A DNA stretch of 64,000 nucleotides from Opitutia bacterium. Its GTDB lineage: Bacteria; Verrucomicrobiota; Verrucomicrobiae; Opitutales; UBA953. Each line of letters opens with the position of its first letter. The first letter of the stretch is position 1. This document shows, piece by piece, positions 1 through 8,059 of this stretch. The stretch is taken from contig SFEJ01000006.1 of assembly GCA_004558035.1 (NCBI GenBank), forward strand, positions 13,285 to 77,284, read 5' to 3'. Both the position numbers and the translations under genes were made by a program. Below the pieces are notes generated by a model, which was given only the letters and a program-made list of their open reading frames with translations, did no database searches and was not told the DNA's origin.

Positions 1-61
1 AGTCGCCCCCGAAATCCGCGGACACAAACTTCCCTTTAATCTTTAACCTTTAAGCTCTTCG

Positions 62-97
62 TTTAAACACAGAGGAACGAAGAAACAGAAAAACGGA
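62..97. repeat. Intergenic repeat of the CACAGAGGAACGAAGAAACAG type
   Basis: This AT-richer string, downstream of the IdeS-like gene, recurs in inverted orientation with few mismatches at about 27750-27782, where it forms the 3' end of a decayed gene. The rest of 1-219 holds a run of TTTAA-type words (about 30-60), the hairpin at 124-143 and nothing that looks like a gene. Confidence 0.6.
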
Positions 98-123
98 GAT
101 TCGCGGGAACGCCGTTTCGGGGG

Positions 124-143
124 CGAAGGCATTCCTGCCTTCG
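124..143. repeat. Hairpin repeat with GGAA loop (CGAAGGCA-TTCC-TGCCTTCG)
   Basis: Perfect 8-bp arms flank TTCC (GGAA on the minus strand). The same layout, stem ending in CA/TG around GGAA but with different stem bases, occurs three times inside mfd (53111-53220). It lies 77 bases past the stop of the minus-strand IdeS-like gene, so it could also act on that transcript's 3' end; there is no clear U-tract. Confidence 0.6.
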
Positions 144-219
144 TTCCTGCGGCGGACGATTTCCGAAGACACATTTTCGCCGCGCGACGACCGCACGTCC
201 CGCGACGGAGACGCGGACG

Positions 220-1218
220 TTAAGCTTTCTCGTTAGGCCTTCTTCTCCGTCTGCGGCGCGTTCCCGCGAGCGCCAGCGTGCCCAAGCCCGCAAGCAGCGC
301 GAACGCCGACGGCTCCGGCACGGGAACGGGAAGCGCGAGCGCGCTCCAGCTCGAGAGCGTCGCCGTCCCGCCCAAATTGATCGAGTACCAATACTTGTCC
401 CACCCCGGAGTCACTTTGGTGGAGTCGGAAGGATCCACCTCCTCGGGAATTTCCTCCTTGTTATACTTCACCGTGCACGCAATGAGCTTATTTTCCGCGT
501 AGTCGTCCGAGTCCGTGACGTAAATCGTCTTGAGAAGCTCGCCTTCATATTCTATGCCCCAGAGCGTGATCGCGTGCCCGGAAGCATAATTGGGGTTGTT
601 CCCGTAGGCGATTGAGAGCGCGACGGGGCCCGTCGCGAGCATGCCGGCGAGCATGCCCGCGGCGTTTTTCGCGTAAAGCTGATCCGCGGAGATGTCCGCA
701 AGATTGCCCCATTTAATCCAACTCGGCAAACCCTCGCTCGTCCAACCGCAGGTCTCATTCACATAGTTTTCCCAGTAACGACCGCTGCTCGTTTTGGGGT
801 CCTCGACCTTAAAATCGTTCTCGTAGTTGCTCGCCACAAGATTGCAGCCGCCGAAGTACCACTCCCAAGCGATGTCCGTGCCGCGTCCGACGTTATTGAA
901 GGAATCCGTGAACGCCTTGTAAATCTCCGCCTGCGTGCGCGGCGTTCCCGCGGGAATCGCCGACGCGGCCGCCTTGGACTGCCACCACGCAATCACGTTC
1001 GACGCCGTCGCCGCCCAGCACATCTGGGAATCCGGGCCGTTGAAAATGTCCCCGGACTTGTTGATGTCGATATAGCCGCCGGACATGCTCGCGCCCGGAA
1101 CCCAAACCACCTCCGCGCGGGCGGACGGCGCGAGTGCGGCGGCGAGGGGAAGCGCGACCGCGGCGAGCGCGGAGGCACGGAAGAAGAATCTGCGGGAACG
1201 GAATATCGTTTTTTTCAT
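220..1218 (-). CDS. IdeS/Mac-like secreted cysteine endopeptidase with PEP-CTERM anchor
   Basis: 332 residues. A basic start and hydrophobic stretch (about residues 12-36, ending SARA) form a signal peptide. The body resembles peptidase family C66 (streptococcal IdeS/Mac, which cuts IgG): MCWAATASNVIAWW holds the probable nucleophile Cys67, GHAITLWG holds His215, and IYVTDSDD holds Asp236 and Asp238, in the order and context of IdeS Cys94, His262, Asp284 and Asp286. Lys54 (DINK) may match the IdeS oxyanion Lys84. The C-terminus is a PEP-CTERM signal: VPEPSAF, a hydrophobic segment, then seven arginines. In that system exosortase removes the signal and the protein goes to the outer surface. 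Whether the substrate is an immunoglobulin is unknown. Some lower-GC stretches hint at import. The start ATG at 1216-1218 directly precedes the signal peptide. Confidence 0.8.
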   Translation of the reverse strand: MKKTIFRSRRFFFRASALAAVALPLAAALAPSARAEVVWVPGASMSGGYIDINKSGDIFNGPDSQMCWAATASNVIAWWQSKAAASAIPAGTPRTQAEIYKAFTDSFNNVGRGTDIAWEWYFGGCNLVASNYENDFKVEDPKTSSGRYWENYVNETCGWTSEGLPSWIKWGNLADISADQLYAKNAAGMLAGMLATGPVALSIAYGNNPNYASGHAITLWGIEYEGELLKTIYVTDSDDYAENKLIACTVKYNKEEIPEEVDPSDSTKVTPGWDKYWYSINLGGTATLSSWSALALPVPVPEPSAFALLAGLGTLALAGTRRRRRRRPNEKA

Positions 1219-1407
1219 GGGGATTGTGTTTTAAGGGGTGAAACAAGGAGCCGCGGAAAATCCGGAATCGGCACAAGGAGATTTTACCGCGCCCGTCAAA
1301 TCCCCGCGGACGTCCTCGCTTTTTTCTCGCGAAACGCGGCGAAGAGGCGCAGAATCGCCGTCGCATTTCATGCATTTGAACCCGTCAAAATTTAACTCCT
1401 AAAAAAC

Positions 1408-2574
1408 ATGGCAGAAGAAACTACGTGTCCTTATTCCAAGACGAATCCCTATCTCGCGACGCTCGCCGTGCGTTCCCGCGCGAACGCTCCCGAATCGCAG
1501 AAGGAGACCGTCCACCTCGAAATCGATCTCGGCGACAGCGGCCTGGTCTATAAGTCCGGCGACTCGCTCGGCGTGTATCCGCGCAACGCGGACAAGCTCG
1601 TCGACGCCGTGCTGAAGGCCTACAAGTTCACGGGCGACGAGAGCGTCACGCTCCCGAAGGCGACCGCCGCGACCACGTTGCGCGCCGCGCTGACGACGGA
1701 GCTCGCGCTCGGCGCGATCACCAAGAAATTCGTGCAGTTCGTGCACGACAACGCCGCGTGCGACTGCGACAAGGCGAAGCTCGCCGAAGTGCTCAGCAAC
1801 GCCGATCCCGTCGCGCAGAAGGCGTGGATCGACGCGCGCCACGTGCTCGACCTCGGCGAGGAATTCCCGTCCGTGAAGTGCGACGCGCAGGCGTTCGCGG
1901 AACAGCTCCGCAAGCTCGCGCCGCGCCTGTATTCGATCTCCTCGTCCCCGCGCTTCGTCGGCAAGGACAAGGTGCACCTGACGGTCGCCGTCGTCCGCTA
2001 CGAGACGAACGGCCGCGCGCGCGACGGCGTCTGCTCGACGTTCCTCGGCGAATACGCGCCCGTGGGCACGCCCGCCCTGCCCGTCTTCGTCGCGAACTCG
2101 CACTTCGGTCCGCCCGCGGATCTGAACGCGCCGATGATCATGGTCGGCCCGGGCACGGGCATCGCGCCGTTCCGCAGCTTCGTGCAGGACCGCGCCGCGC
2201 AGGGCGCGAAGGGCAAGAACTGGCTCTTCTTCGGCGACCAGCGCGTCAAGACCGACTTCCTCTATCAGGCGGAATGGGAAAAGGCGCTCGCCGACGGGCT
2301 GCTCACGCGCCTCGACTGCGCGTGGTCCCGCGACCAGGACTACAAGATTTACGTCCAGGACAAGATCCGCGAAGCCGGCGCCGAAGTCTGGAAATGGCTC
2401 AACGACGAAGGCGGCTATTTCTTCATCTGCGGCGACGCCAAGCGCATGGCGAAGGACGTCGAAGCCGCCCTGCTCGAAATCTTCAAGACGCACGGCGGGC
2501 TCGACGACGCGGGCGCGGCGGACAAGCTGAAGGCGCTCAAGGCCGAAGGCCGCTACCAGAAGGACGTGTACTGA
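1408..2574 (+). CDS. Sulfite reductase-type FAD/NADPH flavoprotein, no flavodoxin domain
   Basis: 388 residues. It matches the C-terminal two thirds of CysJ/cytochrome P450 reductase: an FAD-binding part with RLYSISSSP, an NADPH-binding part with VGPGTGIAPFRSF, then FFGDQR and CGDAKRMAKDVE, and the usual C-terminal GRYQKDVY. The N-terminal FMN (flavodoxin) domain is absent; the protein begins directly at the FAD domain. No hemoprotein subunit (CysI) is nearby. By family it moves electrons from NADPH via FAD to a partner, which here would be a separate flavodoxin, ferredoxin or reductase; the acceptor cannot be told from sequence. The gene stands alone, followed by a strong terminator. Start chosen at the only upstream ATG; no clear Shine-Dalgarno. 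Confidence 0.85.
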   Translation: MAEETTCPYSKTNPYLATLAVRSRANAPESQKETVHLEIDLGDSGLVYKSGDSLGVYPRNADKLVDAVLKAYKFTGDESVTLPKATAATTLRAALTTELALGAITKKFVQFVHDNAACDCDKAKLAEVLSNADPVAQKAWIDARHVLDLGEEFPSVKCDAQAFAEQLRKLAPRLYSISSSPRFVGKDKVHLTVAVVRYETNGRARDGVCSTFLGEYAPVGTPALPVFVANSHFGPPADLNAPMIMVGPGTGIAPFRSFVQDRAAQGAKGKNWLFFGDQRVKTDFLYQAEWEKALADGLLTRLDCAWSRDQDYKIYVQDKIREAGAEVWKWLNDEGGYFFICGDAKRMAKDVEAALLEIFKTHGGLDDAGAADKLKALKAEGRYQKDVY

Positions 2575-2605
2575 CGTCGGTCAAGTACACCCGACCCGAA
2601 TAAAA

Positions 2606-2641
2606 GCGTTCCCGCGATCCGTTTCGCGGGAACGTTTTTTT
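2606..2641 (+). terminator. Rho-independent terminator built from the GCGGGAACG motif
   Basis: The arms CGTTCCCGCGA (2607-2617) and TCGCGGGAACG (2624-2634) pair perfectly over 11 bp around a 6-base loop and are followed by seven T. It lies 32 bases after the flavoprotein stop codon. Each arm is one copy of the dispersed motif. Confidence 0.9.
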
Positions 2642-2702
2642 CACGAGCGCCGTTCCCGCGGATGCGGCGCGCGGGAACGAGGCGGAAGCAAAGAAACGCG
2701 CG

Positions 2703-3311
2703 TCAGACGCGCATTTTCGCCGCGGCGTAGATTGCGCGGATGCGGGCGAAGTCGGCTTCGCGGTCGCCGGAGACGAGGCAGTAGTCGTATTCGCGCCAGC
2801 GCGGCATCTCGTCGAGCGCGACGCGCATGCGGCGTTCGATTTCGTCGGGGGCGTCGGTGCCGCGCCCGGTCAGGCGCGCGCGGAGCTCCTCGACGCTCGG
2901 CGGCATGATGAACACGGAGACGAGCGCGTCGCGGACGAGCGCGTTTTCCGTCGCGATGCGGCGCACGGTCGCGGCGCCCTGCACGTCGAGATTGAGCAGG
3001 ACGTTCTTCCCTTCGGCGAGAATGGATTCGACCTGCGCGCGGCGCACGCCGTAGCGGTTGGAATGCACGTGCGCGTGTTCGAGAAAGTCGCCGCGCGCGA
3101 CGCCCGATTCGAATTCTTCGTGAGAAAGAAAAAAGTAATCGACGCCGTGGCGTTCGGTTCCGCGCGGCGCGCGCGTCGTGCACGTGACGGCGCGGGAAAG
3201 TTCCCGCGGGAATGCTTCGAGCATGCGGTCGCAGAGCGTGGTCTTCCCGCTTCCGGCGGGACCGGAGACCAGCAGCAGAATCGGTTTGGAGCGGAATGTT
3301 TCCATGGTCAT
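2703..3311 (-). CDS. gmk: Guanylate kinase
   Basis: About 202 residues from the ATG at 3309-3311 (an internal ATG at 3303-3305 is equally possible). It phosphorylates GMP to GDP with ATP in the cytoplasm. The P-loop is GPAGSGKTTL near the N-terminus, followed by the GMP-binding section CTTRAPRGTERHGVDYFFLSHEEFE and the lid region RLTGRGTD; length fits the family. The upstream membrane-protein gene stops with TGA one base before the first ATG, so translation is probably coupled. A longer open frame extends upstream into that gene but lacks homology and was not used. Confidence 0.95.
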   Translation of the reverse strand: MTMETFRSKPILLLVSGPAGSGKTTLCDRMLEAFPRELSRAVTCTTRAPRGTERHGVDYFFLSHEEFESGVARGDFLEHAHVHSNRYGVRRAQVESILAEGKNVLLNLDVQGAATVRRIATENALVRDALVSVFIMPPSVEELRARLTGRGTDAPDEIERRMRVALDEMPRWREYDYCLVSGDREADFARIRAIYAAAKMRV

Positions 3312-3312
3312 T

Positions 3313-3849
3313 TCAGAAAAAAAGGAGCGAGGCAAGATTCGCGGCGCCGAGCAGCAGCAGCGCGCCGCCGACCGCGCGGGAACGCCCGGGCGTGCGCGTC
3401 GAAAACGCAAGTGCGTCGCGCAGCACGTAAGGCGCGGCGCCGACCCAGAGCGCGCCGACGATCAGCAGATACGCCGTTCCCGCGAGCACGCACGAGCGCG
3501 GCGTCTGCCCGAAGCCGATTTTGAGCAGCTCGTTGCAGACGAAGAGCGTCAGCACCGCGAGCGCGCGCAACGGCAGAAGGTCCGCGAGAAATCTGAACGC
3601 GAGCACGCCCGCCCCGCCGAAGAGCACGAAGAAGCTCCAGCGCGGGAAGCCCGCCAGATCGACTTCGCCGATCGTCGCGAGGTGATACGCGAACCACGCG
3701 AGCGCCGCCGCCCAGAGCAGATTGCCCGCGGCGCGGGAACGCGGAAACGCGGTCAGCGCGGGCGCGAGACGCGTTCCCGCGAAGAAGAGCGCCGCTCCCG
3801 CCGCGCAGAAGACGCCGCCCGTGAGCGCGTATGCCGAAAAAAGATTCAT
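3313..3849 (-). CDS. Small integral membrane protein, function unknown
   Basis: 178 residues, very rich in Leu, Ala and Phe, with about five or six hydrophobic segments (near residues 5-25, 42-60, 70-90, 95-108, 122-142 and 160-178). No catalytic or cofactor motif is visible and I do not recognise the family. It is immediately upstream of gmk on the same strand, with its stop one base from the gmk start, so the two are probably one operon. It may be a small carrier or a structural membrane protein, but nothing in the sequence decides. Confidence 0.7.
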   Translation of the reverse strand: MNLFSAYALTGGVFCAAGAALFFAGTRLAPALTAFPRSRAAGNLLWAAALAWFAYHLATIGEVDLAGFPRWSFFVLFGGAGVLAFRFLADLLPLRALAVLTLFVCNELLKIGFGQTPRSCVLAGTAYLLIVGALWVGAAPYVLRDALAFSTRTPGRSRAVGGALLLLGAANLASLLFF

Positions 3850-4285
3850 TGCGCCAAGCCTACGCTTCGCCGCCGTCGGAGTGAAGCCAAGAAACGCGCG
3901 GCGGAGAAGGATTTTCGCGAACGCGTCGGATTCCCCTGCGAGAACGCCTGTAAAACCAATGCTCTGGGGGAGAAATCCTCGAGATTTTTTAGCCGCGGAA
4001 ACTCACGGAAACGCGCGGCGGTTTCGAGGAAGCGGCGTTTCGGCGCTTTTCCGTGGAGATTTCCGTGAGCTTCCATGGTCAGGAAAAAAGGAGTTTTCGT
4101 CTGCGGATTTCGAGGAAGCGGCAGGTAAGCAAAGCGTGGAGCCATGCCGCCTTTCCCCTTTAAAACTTTTTTGACTTCTCGGTTTTTCTTTGCGCCTTGG
4201 CGTCTTGGCGGGAGAATTTGCGTCTGCGGATTTCGCGAAATTCGCGGTTCCGCGTTCCCGCGGATCTCCGTGAGCACTGAAAACG
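3850..4285. other. Gene-free gap with degenerate repeat text
   Basis: 436 bases without a credible gene. It contains internally repeated phrases: TTTCGAGGAAGCGGC at about 4022 and again (CGAGGAAGCGGCAG) at about 4109, GTCTGCGGATTTCG at about 4098 and 4222, and the inverted pair ACTCACGGAAA / TTTCCGTGAGC at about 4000 and 4060. The words CTTTGCGCC TTGGCGTCTTGGCG near 4189 look like a common degenerate intergenic repeat. It may hold the promoter of the minus-strand membrane protein-gmk pair close to 3850. Confidence 0.6.
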
Positions 4286-4320
4286 AAAAAGCCGTTCCCG
4301 CGGGGAGCGGGAACGGCTTT
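4286..4320 (-). terminator. Terminator of the PFOR gene, made from paired motifs
   Basis: The arms 4288-4300 and 4308-4320 (AAAGCCGTTCCCG and its complement) are a perfect 13-bp stem with a 7-base loop. Read on the minus strand it follows the PFOR stop by about 20 bases and ends in a U-run (AAAAA at 4286-4290 on the plus strand). It again consists of two opposed GGGAACG copies. Confidence 0.85.
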
Positions 4321-4340
4321 CTTGTCGCGGAAGCGGAGGA

Positions 4341-7300
4341 TTATTCCGCCTTCGGGGCCGGTTCGTAGGCCTTCTTCGATTCCTGGTAGTAGTGGAATCG
4401 ATTGGAGATTTCCTCCTGCGCCTTCGCGTAGAGCTCGGCGGCGTGCGCCGGGTTCGCGCGCTGCAGGCCCTTGAATCGCGTTTCGAGGTTCATGAAGTCC
4501 TGAAGCGCGGTCTTCGGCACGGGCGTGTCGAGCGTGAACGGATTCTTGCCGAGCGCGATGTTCGCCGGATTGTAGCGGAAGATCGGCCAGTAGCCGGATT
4601 CGACCGCGACCTTCTGGTGCGCCGTGCCGTCCGCGAGGTTGCGGTAGCCGTGGGCGATGCAGTGCGCGTAGGCGATGATGATCGCCGGGCCGTCGTAGGC
4701 TTCGGCTTCCTTCATGGCCTGGAGCACCTGCGTGTCCTTGTAGCCGAGCGAGACGCGCGCGACGTAAACGTGGCCGTACTGCACGGCGATCTGCGCGAGG
4801 TCCTTCTTCGGGAGCTTCTTGCCCGCCGCGGCGAATTTCGCGACCGCCGCGATCGAGGTGGACTTGGACATCTGTCCGCCCGTGTTGGAATAGACTTCCG
4901 TGTCGAGGACGAGAATCTTGATGTTCTTGCCCGAGGCGATCGCGTGGTCGAGTCCTCCGTAGCCGATGTCGTACGCCCAGCCGTCGCCGCCGACGATCCA
5001 GACGTTCTTCTTGACGAGGAATTCGGAGAGCGCGGCGAGGCGCTTGGCTTCCGGCGTTCCCGCGGCTTCGAGCTTCTTGTTCAGCTCGGCGACGCGTTCG
5101 CGCTGCGCGGCGATGTCGGCTTCGGTGGTCTGCGGCGCTTCGAGAATCGCCTTGGCGAGTTCTTCGCCGCCCGTTCCCGCGGCTTCGGCGAGAGCCTGGC
5201 GCGCGATTTCGGTCTTCTTGTCGATCGCGTAGCGCATGCCGAGGCCGAATTCAGCGTTGTCTTCGAACAGCGAGTTCGCCCAGGCCGGGCCGCGGCCGTC
5301 CTTATTGACGGAGTAAGGCGTCGTGGGCAGGTTGCCGCCGTAAATCGAGGAGCAGCCGGTGGCGTTGGCGATGTAGGTGCGGTCGCCGAAGAGCTGCGTC
5401 ATCAGCTTGATGTAGGGCGTTTCGCCGCACGCGGAGCAGGCGCCGGAGAATTCGATGAGCGGCGTCATGAACTGCGAGTCGCGGATCGTGTTGCCGAGCT
5501 TCGTGCGGTCCGGATCGGGAAGATCCATGAAGAAGTCCCAGTTCTTCGCCTCGGCTTCGCGCAGCGGCGGCTGGGGCGCCATCATGAGCGCGTGGCGCGT
5601 CGGATCGTTCTTGTCCTTGCCGGGGCAGACGTGCGTGCAGATCGTGCAGCCCGTGCAGTCTTCCGGAGCGACCTGGATGGTGAACAGCGTTCCCGGGAAG
5701 TCCTTCGCCTTGAAGGGCACACCCTTGAAGGTTTCGGGGGCGCCCGCCTTGAGCGCTTCCGGGTAGAACTTCGCGCGGATCGCGGCGTGCGGACAGATCG
5801 TCACGCACTTGTTGCACTGAATGCAGAGTTCCGGATTCCAGACGGGAATCTGGTCGGCGAGGTCGCGCTTTTCGAAACGCGTCGTCGCGGAGGGGAACTT
5901 GCCGTCCGCGGGCATCGCGGAGGTCGGGATGAGGTCGCCCTTGTTCGCGATCATCATCGCCTGCACGCGCTTGAAGAATTCCGGCGCGCCCTTATATTCC
6001 GGGAGCGTCTGCGGCTTCGCGTCGGCGTCCGGCGTCGCGGGAACTTCGATTTCATGCAGGTTGGCGAGCGAGTTGTCCACCGCCTTGAAGTTCATCTGCA
6101 CGACTTCCTCGCCCTTCTTGGCGTAGGTCTTTTCGATGGACTTCTTGATCTGCGCGATGGCTTCGTCCTTCGGGAGAATGTTCGCGAGCGCGAAGAAGCA
6201 CGCCTGCATGACGGTGTTCGTGCGGCCCTTCATGCCGGATTCGGCGGCGACCTTCGAAGCGTCGATGACGAAGACGCGGAGCTTCTTGGCGATGATCTCC
6301 TCCTGCCATTCCTTGGAGAAGCGCTTCCACGTTTCCGCGGGCGCGAACGGCGAGTTCAGCAGAATCGTCGCACCCGGCATCGCGTATTCCAGAATCGGCT
6401 GGCGGCCGATGAAGACGTACTGCGAGCACGCCACGAAGCCCGCCTTCTGGATGAGGTAGGCGGAACGGATCGGACGCGGGCCGAAACGCAGGTGGGAGAC
6501 CGTCGAGGCGCCGGACTTCTTGGAGTCGTACACGAAGTAGCCCTGCGCGAAGTTCGGCGTCTGTTCGCCGATGATCTTGATGGAGTTCTTGTTCGCGCCG
6601 ACCGTGCCGTCCGCGCCGAGGCCGACGAAGACCGCGCGCTTGACGTCGTCCGCCTCGATGTCGAACGCGTTGTCCCATTCGAGCGAGGTGTGCGTCAGGT
6701 CGTCGTAGATGCCGATCGTGAAGCGTTTCTTCGGAGCGGGCTTGGCGAGCTCGTCGTAGATCGCCTTGACCATGCCCGGGTTGAATTCCTTGGAGCCGAT
6801 GCCGTAGCGGCCGCCGATGATGGTCGGCATCGCCTTGCCGGATTCGGCGTAGGCGGCGAAGACGTCGAGCAGCAGCGGTTCGCCGAGCGAGCCGGGTTCC
6901 TTCGTGCGGTCGAGCACGGCGAGGCTCTTCGCCGTCGCGGGAACGGCCTTCAGGAACGCTTCCGCGTCGAACGGCAGGAACAGGCGGACCTTGACGAGGC
7001 CGAGCTTCGCGCCCTGCGCGTTGAGCGCGTCGATCGTCTCTTCGATCGTTTCGCAGGACGAGCCCATGGAGACGATGACGCGGTCCGCGTCCGGAGCTCC
7101 GTAGTAGTCATAAAGGTGATACTGGCGGCCGGTGACTTCCGCGAACTTGTCCATGAGGTTCTGTACGATTCCGGGAACGGCGTCGTAGTATTTGTTGACG
7201 GCTTCGCGGCCCTGGAAATAGACGTCCGGATTCTGCGCGGTGCCGTGGACGTTCGGGCGCTCCGGCGACATGGCGCGGGCGCGGAAGGCGGCGATGTCCT

Positions 7301-7901
7301 CTTCGTCGATGACGGCGCGGATTTCGTCGTCGGAAAGCGTCTGAATCTTGGAGACTTCGTGCGAGGTGCGGAAGCCGTCGAAGAAGTGCATGAACGGCAC
7401 GCGCGACTTGAGCGAAGCCGCGTGGGCAATGAGCGCCATGTCCTGCGCCTCCTGCCCGGAAGTGGAGTTGAGCATGACGAAGCCCGTCGAGCGGCAGCTC
7501 ATCACGTCGGAGTGGTCGCCGAAGATCGAGAGCGCGTTCGTCGCGAGCGCGCGCGCCGTCACGTGCATCGTGAACGGAATGAGCTCGCCGGCGATCTTGT
7601 ACATGTTGGGGATCATCAGCAACAGGCCCTGCGAGGCGGTGAACGTCGTCGTCAGCGCGCCCGCGAGCAGAGAGCCGTGCACGGCGCCCGCGACGCCGGC
7701 CTCGGACTGAAGCTGCTCGATACTCGGGGTGTTGTTCCAGAGATTGGGCATCTTCTTCGCCGACCATTCGTCGCACGATTCCGCCATCGGGGAGGAAGGC
7801 GTAATCGGGTAAATCGCGATTACCTCGCTGAGTCTGTAGGCGACGGAAGCGACGGCTTCGTTCGCGTCCATCGTTTTGAATTTGGATGTAGATTTTGCCA
7901 T
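4341..7901 (-). CDS. nifJ: Pyruvate:ferredoxin (flavodoxin) oxidoreductase, single-chain
   Basis: 1,186 residues from the ATG at 7899-7901 (MAKSTSKFKTMDANEA). It oxidises pyruvate and CoA to acetyl-CoA and CO2 and reduces ferredoxin or flavodoxin, a cytoplasmic enzyme of anaerobes. The N-terminal pyrimidine-binding domain has IYPITPSSPMAE; mid-chain are two 4Fe-4S motifs, CIQCNKCVTICP and CTGCTICTHVCPG; the C-terminal thiamine-diphosphate domain has GGDGWAYDIGYGG and DTEVYSNTGGQ. The conserved Cys in SACGETPYIK and ATGCSSIYGG suit the third cluster. Length is that of full single-chain PFORs. It stands alone between a terminator and a divergent gene, with about 158 bases upstream shared by both promoters, including an imperfect motif hairpin near 7951-7980. 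Confidence 0.97.
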   Translation of the reverse strand: MAKSTSKFKTMDANEAVASVAYRLSEVIAIYPITPSSPMAESCDEWSAKKMPNLWNNTPSIEQLQSEAGVAGAVHGSLLAGALTTTFTASQGLLLMIPNMYKIAGELIPFTMHVTARALATNALSIFGDHSDVMSCRSTGFVMLNSTSGQEAQDMALIAHAASLKSRVPFMHFFDGFRTSHEVSKIQTLSDDEIRAVIDEEDIAAFRARAMSPERPNVHGTAQNPDVYFQGREAVNKYYDAVPGIVQNLMDKFAEVTGRQYHLYDYYGAPDADRVIVSMGSSCETIEETIDALNAQGAKLGLVKVRLFLPFDAEAFLKAVPATAKSLAVLDRTKEPGSLGEPLLLDVFAAYAESGKAMPTIIGGRYGIGSKEFNPGMVKAIYDELAKPAPKKRFTIGIYDDLTHTSLEWDNAFDIEADDVKRAVFVGLGADGTVGANKNSIKIIGEQTPNFAQGYFVYDSKKSGASTVSHLRFGPRPIRSAYLIQKAGFVACSQYVFIGRQPILEYAMPGATILLNSPFAPAETWKRFSKEWQEEIIAKKLRVFVIDASKVAAESGMKGRTNTVMQACFFALANILPKDEAIAQIKKSIEKTYAKKGEEVVQMNFKAVDNSLANLHEIEVPATPDADAKPQTLPEYKGAPEFFKRVQAMMIANKGDLIPTSAMPADGKFPSATTRFEKRDLADQIPVWNPELCIQCNKCVTICPHAAIRAKFYPEALKAGAPETFKGVPFKAKDFPGTLFTIQVAPEDCTGCTICTHVCPGKDKNDPTRHALMMAPQPPLREAEAKNWDFFMDLPDPDRTKLGNTIRDSQFMTPLIEFSGACSACGETPYIKLMTQLFGDRTYIANATGCSSIYGGNLPTTPYSVNKDGRGPAWANSLFEDNAEFGLGMRYAIDKKTEIARQALAEAAGTGGEELAKAILEAPQTTEADIAAQRERVAELNKKLEAAGTPEAKRLAALSEFLVKKNVWIVGGDGWAYDIGYGGLDHAIASGKNIKILVLDTEVYSNTGGQMSKSTSIAAVAKFAAAGKKLPKKDLAQIAVQYGHVYVARVSLGYKDTQVLQAMKEAEAYDGPAIIIAYAHCIAHGYRNLADGTAHQKVAVESGYWPIFRYNPANIALGKNPFTLDTPVPKTALQDFMNLETRFKGLQRANPAHAAELYAKAQEEISNRFHYYQESKKAYEPAPKAE

Positions 7902-8059
7902 AACTGCCGCAATTTTGCGCTTCCCCCGCCTCCGATTCAACGCAAAAACGCGCGGGAAAAGAAGAACGCTCCCGCGCGCGGAGCGCTCTCTTTAAGCTTT
8001 GCCCCTTAACCTTTTTTCTGTGTCGCCAGGCGCGGGGAGAAAAGGCAGACTCGCGGACG

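Noticed and set aside
4392..8009. 1,205-codon open frame opposite PFOR
   Set aside because: Antisense shadow of a clear enzyme gene; Arg/Val/Glu-rich with no family motif, caused by high-GC third positions.
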